The notes below the pieces were generated by a model. The model ran no database searches and was not told the origin of the DNA. It saw nothing but the letters and a program-made list of their open reading frames with translations. DNA of 64,000 nt from Hyphomicrobiales bacterium (lineage in GTDB: Bacteria; Pseudomonadota; Alphaproteobacteria; Rhizobiales; Rhizobiaceae), in the NCBI GenBank assembly GCA_900468805.1, contig UEIF01000052.1:1-64000 (forward strand). The letters run 5' to 3'. Shown in pieces: positions 53,486 to 62,704 of the stretch; the stretch's first letter is position 1, and each line of letters opens with the position of its first letter. A program made the translations under genes and the position numbers.

Positions 53486-53994
53486 TTCGGGCCTCCCTCG
53501 GTTACAAAGCTGGAATGCGATGGCGAAAATCTAGGTTTCCGTATGCACGTTGGCAGCGATGAGATTGAGTGGCAGCGGCTGGATGCGGATGAGTGCAGGC
53601 GGCGGATAGTCATTCGCCGACCGAAAATTGCGGGAAATAGACAACGGCCGCAGCAAGGCGGCCGTGACAATGGTCTCGGATATGTATGGGATGCGGAGAA
53701 GTGTACTGGCTTTTATGTCGGTAGCAATCGCTGCCCTGATATCTCGCCTCTCAAGTACAACTTAGATTAAGCATATCGGCAGGATGTTTGCAATGATATT
53801 CTCCTTGTACTTGAATATATGACTCCTGATAAATCATTTTTCTCAGTATGTTATTCGCGAAATCGTCAAATTTCACAGGCAAGGCCTTCCGATGACTGCA
53901 ACTATCGAACGATCAGGAAAGTGTCAGCGCCGGCAGCAGTTGCAGCCTTATGCTCCCGTCGCCGGATTGTCGGCAAATCTTGGGAAGACATGAG
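53486..53994. other. AT-rich intergenic region with a spaced inverted repeat
   Basis: No gene recognised; a plus-strand frame 53204-53770 is antisense to the peroxidase gene. TCAAGTACAA (53751-53760) and TTGTACTTGA (53805-53814) are perfect 10-base inverted repeats, 44 bases apart, in a markedly AT-rich stretch. They may be paired operator sites or a scar of a lost element. A ribosome-binding-like GGGAAG precedes the decayed gene at 53995. Confidence 0.5.
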
Positions 53995-54377
53995 ATGAGC
54001 GCCATCGAACCCGGCATTGACGAGATCCGCGCCCGCGAAGAAGCCCTGCACCGCCGGGATGTCCGCCATTCCAGTGATGCGCTCGAAGAGCTGCTCGCCG
54101 AGGGTTTCCACGAGTTTGGATCGTCGGGTCGGGTCTACAGCCGCGATGTCGTGATCGAGTTCCTGCTGCGGGAACAAGACAGCGCCGAGGACGGCGAGCT
54201 GCAGTCTGCCGACTACGCGCTGACACCGATTCAGCCGACGCGGTGCTGTTGACCTACCGCACATGGCGCAGACAGGCGGACGGATCAGAACGGCATGTGC
54301 TGCGCAGCTCCATCTGGAAACATGACGGAGGAAGATGGCAGCTGCTCTTTCATCAGGGCACGCCGACGCGGGCGTAG
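53995..54377 (+). pseudogene. DUF4440/NTF2-like (SnoaL) protein with a frameshift
   Basis: From the ATG at 53995 the frame reads MSAIEPGIDEIRAREEALHR, then ALEELLAEGFHEFGSSGRVY, with a stop at 54250-54252. In the shifted frame the sequence continues DAVLLTYRTWRRQADGSERH and RSSIWKHDGGRWQLLFHQGT to a stop at 54375-54377. Together they form a complete DUF4440-type NTF2-like protein of about 127 residues. A one-base shift near 54230-54240 breaks it. Sequencing error cannot be excluded. Confidence 0.85.
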
Positions 54378-54411
54378 GCGTAAGGTTTTTTGAGAACGGC
54401 TGCAGACAGCC

Positions 54412-54741
54412 TCAAATCAGCGGGAAACCAATCGCCCCGTTTACAACCTGCGCGACTGCGCCAAGCGCAGCATCAATAGCTCGTTGCGCCGTGATGAGGC
54501 CGATTCCCTCAATGGTCAGAAACACAGCGCGAGCTGCATTCTTATGCATCTCCAGAAGCACACTGGCCTCTGCCTTCGACACCTGCCCGGTCACGTAGAG
54601 CTTGGTGATCTGCGCAAGCGTCTGCGCCAGCTTCTTGGCTTCGCCTTTCGCATATTCCTTCACGGTGGCCCAACCGTCTTTCAGGATACCCTTGAACGCC
54701 TCAAGAATGGATTTGCCGAGTCCGGCGACGTCGAGGCTCAT
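54412..54741 (-). CDS. Small amphipathic helical protein, unknown
   Basis: A 109-residue protein. The N-terminal half is amphipathic and Lys-rich (AFKGILKDGWATVKEYAKGE). The C-terminal third is hydrophobic (AARAVFLTIEGIGLITAQRA, AALGAVAQVVNGAIGFPLI). It could associate with membranes. No family recognised. Its start overlaps the upstream lipoprotein-like gene by four bases (ATGA), so the two are coupled and probably act together. Confidence 0.7.
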   Translation of the reverse strand: MSLDVAGLGKSILEAFKGILKDGWATVKEYAKGEAKKLAQTLAQITKLYVTGQVSKAEASVLLEMHKNAARAVFLTIEGIGLITAQRAIDAALGAVAQVVNGAIGFPLI

Positions 54742-55303
54742 GATGCTCCTCCTCCGAGCTTCTTCTTTTCCAGCTCCAGTTTCAGTATTGCGCCGAATTC
54801 GATATCGAATAGCGATTTGATTGGCCCGACGAAAACCGGGTTGAAGGCGGAGCTGCCGCGATCGGCGGCTTCCACTGTCGCGCCATATTCAACCCGACAA
54901 CTGACGCTGACATCGATACCGTTGGTCTGAACCGTATGCTTCTGCGCATCCGTCAGCGGCGCCGTCACGCAGCCTTTGTGCAGCAGCGTCATGTAAGCGA
55001 AATTCTCCTTGATGAGCTTGACCTGCTCGACCGTCAGGCTGTTCGCATTGATCGACTCCGTCCTGATCTCCAGGGAGTCGAGATCGACCGCCGCCTTCTG
55101 ATAGAAATGCTGATTGGCAGAGAAGTAACGATCGCTGCGCGAAGGCGACGAACTCATCTTCACCAGAAAAGTGTCGATGTCTTTCTGGAGTTGCGTGGCC
55201 GCAGCGTCCGTCTGTTCGTCATAAGACGATGTCGTCGATATACACGAAGAAAGTGGAAATGTAATGAAACGAAGGCAAGACTTCTTAGAAGAAAGCCCAT
55301 CAT
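54738..55303 (-). pseudogene. Lipoprotein gene with a frameshift in its signal peptide
   Basis: The intact part encodes (from ATG at 55163) MKMSSSPSRSDRYFSANQHF to the end at 54738, but the frame is open and coding-like further upstream: FPLSSCISTTSSYDEQTDAA then ATQLQKDIDTFLVK. LSSC is a good lipobox. The needed start (ATG at 55303: MMGFLLRSLAFVSL) is in another frame, joined by a one-base loss near 55260. With the shift repaired it is a lipoprotein of about 188 residues. Translation may start internally at 55163. It is followed by the coupled helical protein gene. Confidence 0.75.
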
Positions 55304-55470
55304 AAACACCAAAAACCGAACCAGATGAAACGCAATAAAACTTTAAATTTCACTTAAAGTAAAGTGCAATCATATACTGACGCAAAGCGAATTTGTGTCC
55401 AAGAAACCTTGCGCATTGCGCCGATATGACCCCGATATTTTGACTGGAATTTCCTTGCGACAAAAGAAAC

Positions 55471-55497
55471 GGGCCACAGCGAATAACACTGTGGCCC
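55471..55497 (-). terminator. Terminator of the chemoreceptor gene
   Basis: GGGCCACAG (55471-55479) pairs with CTGTGGCCC (55489-55497) across a 9-base loop. On the minus strand the stem is followed by GTTTCTTTTGTC. It lies 22 bases after the stop of the chemoreceptor gene at 55520. Confidence 0.8.
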
Positions 55498-55519
55498 GAT
55501 CGTTATGCCGCCCGGGTCC

Positions 55520-57340
55520 TTAAGCAGCCCGCTCGTAGCGAGCACCCTGCGCTACCTGCCCCCGCAACCGGAACTTCGACAAGAGCGACCGTAGCTGCTG
55601 GCTCTCTTCCGCCAGCGTCTGGCTCGCAGCCGTCGTCTCCTCGACCATCGCGGCATTCTGCTGGGTCATCTGGTCCATGTGGTTGACGGAAGTGTTGATC
55701 TCATGCAGCCCCGTCGCCTGTTCCCGGGCCGCGGTGGCAATCGAGTCGACATGGGCGTTGACGCGGTTGACGAGCGCCTCGATCTCGACCAATGCATCGC
55801 CGGTGGAGCGCACCAGCGCCACGCCACCCTGGACTTCCGTTGCCGAGCTCGAAATCAGCGCCTTGATCTCCTTGGCCGCATTGGCCGAGCGCTGCGCCAG
55901 TTCGCGCACTTCCTGAGCCACGACTGCAAAACCGCGACCGGCTTCACCGGCACGTGCGGCCTCGACGCCGGCGTTCAGCGCCAGGAGATTGGTCTGGAAG
56001 GCGATCTCGTCGATAACACCGATGATCTGGTTGATGCGGCTCGAACTATCCTCGATGCGGCTCATGGCCGAGACGGCGTTGCGGACGATCTCGCCGGATT
56101 TGCCCGCGCTCGTCTTGGTTTCCGCCACCATGTTGCGGGCCTCGTTGGCGCGTTCGGAGGCGGTGCGAACCGTGGCGGTGATCTCGTCGAGAGCGGCTGC
56201 GGTCTCTTCGAGTGCTGCAGCCTGCTGTTCGGTACGCTTGGAAAGATTACCGGTCGCCTGGCTGATATCCCGGGCGCTGTCATTGACGATATGGCTCGAT
56301 TCCGCGATCGCGTTGATGACGCCATTCAACGCATCGACCGCAGCATTGAAGTCGCTGCGAAGCTTGGCATAATCCTGGCCGATATCGTCGATCGCGACAG
56401 TCAGGTCGCCGGCTGCAAGCCGTTCCAGTCCGGCGCCGAGCGCCTGCATCGCCGCAGTCTGGCGTTCGGAGGATGAGCGCAGGCTCGCCTCGTTGCCGCG
56501 CCGCTCGCCCTCGATCTCCCGCTGGCGCTCGTCCTCGCGAACCCGAAGCTCAGCACGCTCGGCGACGGAATCGCGCAGCACGATCAGCGATTTCGCCATC
56601 TGGCCGATCTCGTCGCGCCGGTCGGCATCGGTGATATTGACCGAGGCATCCTCATCGGCAATTGCATTCATCGCCGTCTTCAGCCGGGCAACCGGGGAGG
56701 TAACGCTGCGCACGATCGCATAGGCGATGGAGAGCGTAGCGATGGCGCCGAGCAGGCAGAGCGCCGCAGCCCATATCGCATTCTGGCGGTAAAGAGCAGC
56801 AAGGTCATCCGCATAGACGCCGGTGCCGACGACCCAGCCCCAGGGCGCAAAGCCCGCCACATGCGAATATTTCAGGACCGGCTGATCGGCGCCCGGCTTC
56901 GGCCAGTAATAATCGACGAAGCCCTGCCCGCTCGCCTTCACCGTATTGACGAATTCGACGAACAGGAACTTACCGTTCGGATCCTTGTTCTGCGACAGGT
57001 CCGTGCCGTTGAGCTCAGGCTTGACCGGGTGCATCACCATGGTCGGATGCATGTCGTTGATCCAGAAATAGCCGGTGCCGCCGCCGTAGCGCATGGAAGC
57101 CATCACTTCCTTGGCAGCAGACTGCGCCTGCTCGCGGGTCATCGTGCCCGCCTGCTCCAGCTTGTAATATTTGTCGAAGATCGCAAGCGCCGTGGCGTCC
57201 ATCTGCGCCAGACCGGCTTTGCGCTCGGCCTCGAGCTGGCGATAGGAATAGTTGAGGAAGAAGATCATCGTTGCGGCCAGCACGGCAAGCGCGAAGGCGA
57301 CGAGGCTGTAGAGGCGGGTTGAAATCCTGATGTTGCGCAT
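55520..57340 (-). CDS. Methyl-accepting chemotaxis protein with sCache domain
   Basis: A 606-residue receptor from the ATG at 57340. TM1 is about 10-32; a periplasmic single-Cache domain (about 35-185) contains [20 protein letters not shown] and [20 protein letters not shown], the sCache_2 pattern; TM2 is about 190-212; then HAMP, and the signalling domain with the hairpin core [40 protein letters not shown] split across the usual positions. It senses small carboxylates or similar compounds. No CheB/CheR neighbour is present. No C-terminal NWETF pentapeptide is seen. Confidence 0.95.
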   Translation of the reverse strand: MRNIRISTRLYSLVAFALAVLAATMIFFLNYSYRQLEAERKAGLAQMDATALAIFDKYYKLEQAGTMTREQAQSAAKEVMASMRYGGGTGYFWINDMHPTMVMHPVKPELNGTDLSQNKDPNGKFLFVEFVNTVKASGQGFVDYYWPKPGADQPVLKYSHVAGFAPWGWVVGTGVYADDLAALYRQNAIWAAALCLLGAIATLSIAYAIVRSVTSPVARLKTAMNAIADEDASVNITDADRRDEIGQMAKSLIVLRDSVAERAELRVREDERQREIEGERRGNEASLRSSSERQTAAMQALGAGLERLAAGDLTVAIDDIGQDYAKLRSDFNAAVDALNGVINAIAESSHIVNDSARDISQATGNLSKRTEQQAAALEETAAALDEITATVRTASERANEARNMVAETKTSAGKSGEIVRNAVSAMSRIEDSSSRINQIIGVIDEIAFQTNLLALNAGVEAARAGEAGRGFAVVAQEVRELAQRSANAAKEIKALISSSATEVQGGVALVRSTGDALVEIEALVNRVNAHVDSIATAAREQATGLHEINTSVNHMDQMTQQNAAMVEETTAASQTLAEESQQLRSLLSKFRLRGQVAQGARYERAA

Positions 57341-57638
57341 GGGGTTCCGGCGGCTCTCATATGTGACAATGAGCAGATACTGATGGAGGCCGCTTACCGG
57401 ACGGTAAAGCTTGATTAGAATATGACGAAATAACGTAAGGTGAGGCAATCAGGCGCAGCACAAACCTTAGATCAAGCACTTGAATTCGAACCGAATTTTA
57501 ACGGCTGGGAATTTTGCGCAGCTGGCGGATATTTTTTGCGGGGCCGACCGGAACAGCCGGTTTTGCGGGCCTTCGCACCGCCCGGCCTTTGCATTAGGGT
57601 GATTCCAAATGAATCACTGGCCAGATGAGGAGCCCTTG

Positions 57639-58025
57639 ATGACCGATGCCGCCAAGCCGACAGGCGAACTGACCTTGCGTACGCTCGCCATGCCCGGAGA
57701 CGCCAATCCGGCCGGCGATATCTTCGGTGGCTGGGTCATGGCGCAGATGGACCTTGCAAGCGGCATCCGCGCCGCCGAGCGCGCCAGGGGTCGTGTGGTG
57801 ACGGCCGCGGTCAAGGAAATGGCCTTCGAACTGCCGGTGAAGATCGGCGATACGCTATCGATCTATACCGAGGTGGAGCGGGTCGGCCGCACCTCCATCA
57901 CGCTGCGCGTGGAAGCCTGGGCACACCGCTCGCGCTATAACCAGCAGGAAAAGGTCACCGCCGGCACGTTCATCATGGTGGCGCTCGACGAAGACGGAAC
58001 ACCCAAGGTCGTCCCGCAGGAGTGA
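57639..58025 (+). CDS. Acyl-CoA thioesterase (YciA-like hotdog fold)
   Basis: A 128-residue protein from the ATG at 57639 (a GAGGAG site is eleven bases upstream; an ATG at 57609 is also in frame). The hotdog signature is GDANPAGDIFGGWVMAQMDL with Asp-Gly-rich loop, and TSITLRVEAWAHRSRYNQQE with the expected C-terminal strand. YciA-type enzymes hydrolyse medium/long acyl-CoAs. It precedes a membrane protein gene by four bases. Confidence 0.92.
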   Translation: MTDAAKPTGELTLRTLAMPGDANPAGDIFGGWVMAQMDLASGIRAAERARGRVVTAAVKEMAFELPVKIGDTLSIYTEVERVGRTSITLRVEAWAHRSRYNQQEKVTAGTFIMVALDEDGTPKVVPQE

Positions 58026-58029
58026 CATC

Positions 58030-58614
58030 ATGCAGGCGGCGGCGACACCGGAGGTCTATGTCTACATCCGCACCGTGATGTCGATGGTGATCGGCCTCTC
58101 GCTCGCCCGCCTGCTGACCGGCCTCGGCGGCATCGTGCAGTCGCCCGGCAAGTTCAGGGTCTACTGGGTGCATCTCGGCTGGGTCGCCTCGATGTTCCTG
58201 TTCATCATCCATTTCTGGTGGTGGGAATATCGCCTGCAGTCGCTCGCCGTCATCTCCTTCGGCGTCTACCTCTTTCTCATCAGCTTCTGCTGCCTGTTCT
58301 TCTTCCTCTGCGTGCTGATCTTCCCGACGACGATCGAGGATTACGGCGGCTACGAGGAATATTTCATCTCAAGGCGCAGATGGTTTTTCGGCATGCTGGC
58401 CGTGACCTATGCGGTCGATTTTCTGGATACGCTGCTGAAGGGGAAAGCCTATCTGGCAGCACTCGGGTGGGAATATCCGCTGAGGAATGCCGTCTATATC
58501 GTCCTTTGTATTGTCGCGGCGTGGACGGCGAACCGGCGGTTTCATGCGGTGTTTGTCAGCGCGGGACTCATCTATCAGATCACCTGGATTTTCAGGCTTT
58601 ACGATTTGATTTGA
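58030..58614 (+). CDS. Hypothetical integral membrane protein
   Basis: A 194-residue protein with about five hydrophobic helices, for example SMVIGLSLARLLTGLGGIVQ and FLFIIHFWWWEYRLQSLAVI, and AVYIVLCIVAAWTANRRF. No characterised family recognised. It starts four bases after the thioesterase gene stop, so the two are one operon. Downstream lies a palindromic GC-rich sequence with a CCCCCTTGCGGGGTGGG repeat typical of rhizobial intergenic repeats. Confidence 0.75.
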   Translation: MQAAATPEVYVYIRTVMSMVIGLSLARLLTGLGGIVQSPGKFRVYWVHLGWVASMFLFIIHFWWWEYRLQSLAVISFGVYLFLISFCCLFFFLCVLIFPTTIEDYGGYEEYFISRRRWFFGMLAVTYAVDFLDTLLKGKAYLAALGWEYPLRNAVYIVLCIVAAWTANRRFHAVFVSAGLIYQITWIFRLYDLI

Positions 58615-58670
58615 GGAAAAAAGCCTCCCCCTTGCGGGGTGGGATTTGGGGCAGGATCTTCAAAAACAAT
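58615..58670. repeat. Rhizobial intergenic palindromic repeat-like sequence
   Basis: AAAAGCCTCCCCCTTGCGGGGTGGGATTTGGGGC contains the CCTCCCC-N-GGGG hairpin motif frequent in rhizobial intergenic spaces. Only one copy is seen in this window. Confidence 0.4.
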
Positions 58671-58750
58671 GCCGCCCCTCGACCAGCTTCGCGCAAGTAA
58701 AGGCAAGCATTGTCCGGCGCATCAGGATGATCCCGATCAGGAGACTACCC

Positions 58751-59245
58751 ATGCGCATCGATGGAAGCACGCCAAGCTATTCCGCGTTTTCGACCCAGAA
58801 GAAGGGCGCAGCCGGCGGTTCGGCTTTCGCCGCCAGCCTCGACGATATCGGCCAGCCGGTCGATCAGGATACGTCCGAGGGCGAAGAAGAAGGCGGCTCC
58901 TACGATTTCACCCACATGACGCCAGCCGAAATGCGCGATCTCACCGGCGATCTCTATGATTCCGGCGATCTCGACCTTGCACAGGTCCTTCAACTGCAAC
59001 TGTCCGGCGTGCCGCTCGGCAAGGTCGGGCCGAACGGGACGCTCATCCCCTTTTCGGACGCTGAAAAATCCGCCTACGACAACACCTCGCAGGATTTCCT
59101 CGGCATTGCCAGTAACGCCGTCGACAAGATCGAAACTCAAGGCCGTGCTAGCGACCCGACTTCGGGCTATCAGAGCTGGCAGGGCATTCTTTCCGTGCTG
59201 AATAGCCTTCAGGTCAACGGCGGGGCTGAGGATGAGGCGATCTGA
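58751..59245 (+). CDS. Hypothetical protein, 164 residues
   Basis: Starts MRIDGSTPSYSAFSTQKKGA at 58751. It is soluble, acidic in the middle (DTSEGEEEGGSYDFTHMTPA), with AEMRDLTGDLYDSGDLDLAQ and VLQLQLSGVPLGKVGPNGTL. The N-terminal MRIDG-type opening and low-complexity segment resemble proteins found beside flagellar or secretion genes in rhizobia, but none is here. No function assigned. Confidence 0.7.
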   Translation: MRIDGSTPSYSAFSTQKKGAAGGSAFAASLDDIGQPVDQDTSEGEEEGGSYDFTHMTPAEMRDLTGDLYDSGDLDLAQVLQLQLSGVPLGKVGPNGTLIPFSDAEKSAYDNTSQDFLGIASNAVDKIETQGRASDPTSGYQSWQGILSVLNSLQVNGGAEDEAI

Positions 59246-59335
59246 TCGGTCGGCTTTTCAGCTTCCCGGTGTAATTTGAGAGGGATTGGCACGCCTGCCC
59301 TCTCACTTTGCGTTCCAGCTTCAGGGTGAGAGCGC

Positions 59336-60508
59336 TCAAGCCCGCAAAAACTGCGATCCCTTGTCGAAACTCAGCCCCGGGAAAATCTTCCCCGTCAGAT
59401 CCTCCGCCGACACATCGAACTGCCGGTAGAGCATCGCGGCAGCAAGCTCGCGCACATCCGCCGTCGGCATAAGGTCGCGGTCGTCGAGCAGACTGCCGTC
59501 TGCGAGCCCAGGCCATTTGCCGAGAATCCTCCCGCCATCGACCGCACCACCAGCCAGCACTGCGCAGCCGCCCGTGCCGTGATCCGTGCCGCCGGAACCA
59601 TTCTCGCGCACCGTGCGGCCGAACTCCGTCATGGCAAGCACCACCGTCTTCGACCACAGATCGGGACCGAGCGTGACCTTCAGTGTCGTGATCGCCTGCG
59701 CCAGATCCTGCACCGGCCGCTTGAACTGGCCGAGCTGGCCGACATGCGTATCCCAGCCGGTAATCGAGAAACTGGCGATGCGGTAGTCACCCTTCAGCAT
59801 ATTGCCGGCGAGCGCCGCCACATCGGTGATCTTCTCGCCGCGCTGGCCGGAGGGTTCGGCCATCATGGAGGCGCTGTTGGCCCGCATCGCCTCGTCCATT
59901 GCCCTCGCGAAAGCCGGATCGCCGGCATAGAGCCGCATCAGGAATTGCATCTCATCCTTGGCCGGCCCGAGATTGGAGTCCGACGCCCAGACATCGACAT
60001 TGTTCGGCCCTGTCAGGATCAATTCGGTGGAGGTGTTGACGTCGATCGCCTTCCTCGCATCCGAGCGCGGGATGACGGCAAGCGCCCGGTTCAGCCAGCC
60101 GGTCTTTTCCTCTGCCACATGCTCGCCGCCCGATTCCAGCATGTCCTGCCCGTCGAAATGGCTGCGCTGGTCGCGATAGGGCGTGGAAACGGCATGCACG
60201 AAGGCAAGCTCTTTCGCCTTCCAGAGTGGCATGAGATCGGCCGCCGCCGGATTGAGCCCGAAATGCCCGTCGAGATCGATGAGCCCCTTGTCCGGCGTCA
60301 GCGAGAGCGTCGGCCTGAAGGCCGCAAAGCCGGCATCGCCATAGGGCTGCACCAGCGCGAGCCCGTCCATCGCGCCGCGCAGCACGATCGTCACGAAGCG
60401 CTTGTCGCCGGGCATCGCCGCAAAGGTGACGGGCGTGAAAACAGGCGCTGCGGCCAGGCAGCAGGCTGAAGCGAGGAAACCGCGGCGGGAAAGCGTAAAC
60501 TCTGTCAT
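59336..60508 (-). CDS. DUF1501 domain protein, Tat-exported
   Basis: A 390-residue protein whose N-terminus MTEFTLSRRGFLASACCLAA is a twin-arginine signal (SRRGFL). The core is the DUF1501 (sulfatase-like/alkaline-phosphatase-fold-like) pattern: KRFVTIVLRGAMDGLALVQP, GTGYRDQRSHFDGQDMLESG in the family's position (here SRDQRSHFDGQDMLESG-like), and ENGSGGTDHGTGGCAVLAGG. Such proteins are almost always paired with DUF1800 genes, as here (next gene at 60620). The role is unknown; a periplasmic or exported partner complex is expected. Confidence 0.92.
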   Translation of the reverse strand: MTEFTLSRRGFLASACCLAAAPVFTPVTFAAMPGDKRFVTIVLRGAMDGLALVQPYGDAGFAAFRPTLSLTPDKGLIDLDGHFGLNPAAADLMPLWKAKELAFVHAVSTPYRDQRSHFDGQDMLESGGEHVAEEKTGWLNRALAVIPRSDARKAIDVNTSTELILTGPNNVDVWASDSNLGPAKDEMQFLMRLYAGDPAFARAMDEAMRANSASMMAEPSGQRGEKITDVAALAGNMLKGDYRIASFSITGWDTHVGQLGQFKRPVQDLAQAITTLKVTLGPDLWSKTVVLAMTEFGRTVRENGSGGTDHGTGGCAVLAGGAVDGGRILGKWPGLADGSLLDDRDLMPTADVRELAAAMLYRQFDVSAEDLTGKIFPGLSFDKGSQFLRA

Positions 60509-60619
60509 GACGGGCTCCTAAAGCAATTCCAGCAAAAGTGCTTAAGTGGTTTTGCGTCCGGAATTGCGTGAAAAGAGAGAGATAGAGGATGTCCGTATTT
60601 TGAAGAAAACGGAGATCCT

Positions 60620-62149
60620 CTATCGCCGGTTGAATTCGGGAGAAGCGAGAACCAGCGTCAGACCACTGGTCCTGTTCGGCGCCTGCGAGACGACACGGAT
60701 CGTCTCGTCGCGGGCGGCATCGGCCAGCGTCGCCTTCAGGAATTCGCGCGGATCGACATCCCTGCCGAACTGGGCGCTGGCGCGCCGCGCCCATGACAAC
60801 CGCTCGGAAAGCTGGCTGGCGGTAATCCAGACGGAGAAATTCTCCTCGAAGCCGGCCGGGCTCGGCGGCAGCCATGTCGGCTGGCCCATGCGGCGAAGAG
60901 CGCCCTGTCCGAGCGCGCGCGCCATCTGGAAAGCCTTGCGCCGCTTCATGCGTGCCTCGTCGTCAGGGCTTGGCGGCGCCTGCATCATCGCCTGTCCGTC
61001 GGTTGCGGGCGCCGCATCCTTTTTCGGCGTCGCCATCATGTCGTCGCTGTCGGTATCGTCCTGCTGATAGGCCTGCATGAAGGCGGCGACATCGCCGGCG
61101 TCAGCACCGCTGTTCAGCGCCCGAAGCCCGGTGACGATATAGTCAAAAGGCTGGCGTGCCTTGGCGCCCTCGTCCCGCCAGGCGGCCGGGTGGTCGAGCA
61201 TGGCGCGGTAGACGGCGGGCAGCTCCCCATCCGTCTTCTTCCACGCCTCGCTCATGGCCTGGATCATCTCCTGCGGCGGCTGGTCGGAGATGAAATGCAC
61301 CGCGAGCTTGCGGCTGATATGCTCGGCCGTTTTCGGATTGACCGCGAGATCGTCGAGCATGGCAAGGTAATCCTTGCGCGTGCGCTTCGCCCCGCCGTAG
61401 CTCACACCAAGCACCTCATGTTCGCCAGGCTCGGAGATCTGCGGCCGGAAGGCGGTCTCCATTTCCTGCTGTTCGACTGTCAGCCCGGTCAGCACCATGG
61501 CCGCCGAACGCACGTCGGCCTGCGTGTAACCGCTGCCGGCGCCGAGTGTGTGCAGTTCCAGAAGTTCACGGCCAAGATTTTCGTTCAGCCCCTTGTTGCG
61601 CCGCATGCCTCCCTTGGAATCCGGGCCCAGCGACTGAGCCTGATCGAGATAGATCAGCATGGAGGGATGCTCGGTGGCGCTGCGCAGCAACGTCGCGAAC
61701 TTGCCGCTTATGTAAGGACGGATCGCTTCGGCCTCGTAAAGCGGTACGATCAGCCGCATCGGCAGGCTCTTGTTGGCGCTGGTGGAGAAATGATTGGTCC
61801 AGAAAGTCGCCAGCCGTTCGTTGAAACCGTCGGGCGAAAGCACCGATTGCATGAGCCGTGCATTGGCATCCATCTGGAAGAGCATTTGCGCGCGACGCTG
61901 CAGGAGCCGCCGCTGCTGCCGGCGGGCGAGATCGTCGCCATCGGCCTGACGGATCTGTCGCAACCGGTCCTGCAGATCGAGGATCGCAGTATGCCGCGCC
62001 TCGACACCGCCGACCGGAAAGCCCGGCACGATATCCGCGCCGCGCATCACCTGCCCGATCAGATCATCCTTCGTCTGCGGCGGGGTCTCGCCCGGCCGCA
62101 ACCCGTAACCGAAACGGATTGCCGCCATCGTCGGAAAAGACAGGCTCAT
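60620..62149 (-). CDS. DUF1800 domain protein
   Basis: A 509-residue protein: LSFPTMAAIRFGYGLRPGET at the start, RLATFWTNHFSTSANKSLPM, LNENLGRELLELHTLGAGSG and RKLAVHFISDQPPQEMIQAM are DUF1800 hallmarks. A low-complexity linker (about 345-390) is rich in Asp, Ala and Met. No clear signal peptide. It is the upstream partner of the Tat-exported DUF1501 gene. Function unknown. Confidence 0.92.
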   Translation of the reverse strand: MSLSFPTMAAIRFGYGLRPGETPPQTKDDLIGQVMRGADIVPGFPVGGVEARHTAILDLQDRLRQIRQADGDDLARRQQRRLLQRRAQMLFQMDANARLMQSVLSPDGFNERLATFWTNHFSTSANKSLPMRLIVPLYEAEAIRPYISGKFATLLRSATEHPSMLIYLDQAQSLGPDSKGGMRRNKGLNENLGRELLELHTLGAGSGYTQADVRSAAMVLTGLTVEQQEMETAFRPQISEPGEHEVLGVSYGGAKRTRKDYLAMLDDLAVNPKTAEHISRKLAVHFISDQPPQEMIQAMSEAWKKTDGELPAVYRAMLDHPAAWRDEGAKARQPFDYIVTGLRALNSGADAGDVAAFMQAYQQDDTDSDDMMATPKKDAAPATDGQAMMQAPPSPDDEARMKRRKAFQMARALGQGALRRMGQPTWLPPSPAGFEENFSVWITASQLSERLSWARRASAQFGRDVDPREFLKATLADAARDETIRVVSQAPNRTSGLTLVLASPEFNRR

Positions 62150-62269
62150 GACCGTTCACCTCCTCATCACCTGATGGTGACAAGGTCTCAGCCAATTGCG
62201 ACGGCAGGGTGTAGGAAATGCGGCGATTTCCCGACATGGACGATTTGTAATCTGTTGAAATCGTTGGAT

Positions 62270-62623
62270 TCAACCCCGGAAAATGAACGAAGCACCCACC
62301 GCAATCAGAGCAAAGCCGATCGCATGGTTCCAGGTCAGGTTCTCACCGAGCCAGAAGACCGAGAAACCCGAGAACACCAGCAGGGTAATCACTTCCTGCA
62401 TGGTCTTCAGCTGCGCCGTGGAATAGACCGCCGAGCCCATGCGGTTGGCGGGCACTGCAAGGCAATATTCGAAGAAGGCGATGCCCCAACTGGCGAGGAT
62501 GGCGAGGAAGATCGCGCTGCCCTTGTGTTTCAGGTGCCCATACCAGGCAAACGTCATGAAGACATTGGAGACAACGAGCATGATCACCGGCCAGAAGGCG
62601 GCCGGGTTGAGCGAAAAGGGCAT
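62270..62623 (-). CDS. DMT-family small membrane protein (DUF486)
   Basis: A 117-residue protein from the ATG at 62623 with four helices. It has MLVVSNVFMTFAWYGHLKHK, SWGIAFFEYCLAVPANRMGS and LKTMQEVITLLVFSGFSVFW with GENLTWNHAIGFALI, the DUF486 pattern of half-size DMT relatives. Probably a dimeric small-molecule or cation exporter; substrate unknown. Confidence 0.9.
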   Translation of the reverse strand: MPFSLNPAAFWPVIMLVVSNVFMTFAWYGHLKHKGSAIFLAILASWGIAFFEYCLAVPANRMGSAVYSTAQLKTMQEVITLLVFSGFSVFWLGENLTWNHAIGFALIAVGASFIFRG

Positions 62624-62704
62624 GGGCTGATCCTGTAGCAAATACTGAAATGGGTGGAAACGCACCATTTACCGGAGGTTTCCGGGCAATCAAGACCCGA
62701 TCGC

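Noticed and set aside
61190-62638. 482-residue plus-strand frame
   Set aside because: It is antisense to the DUF1800 and DUF486 genes, which have recognised protein motifs.
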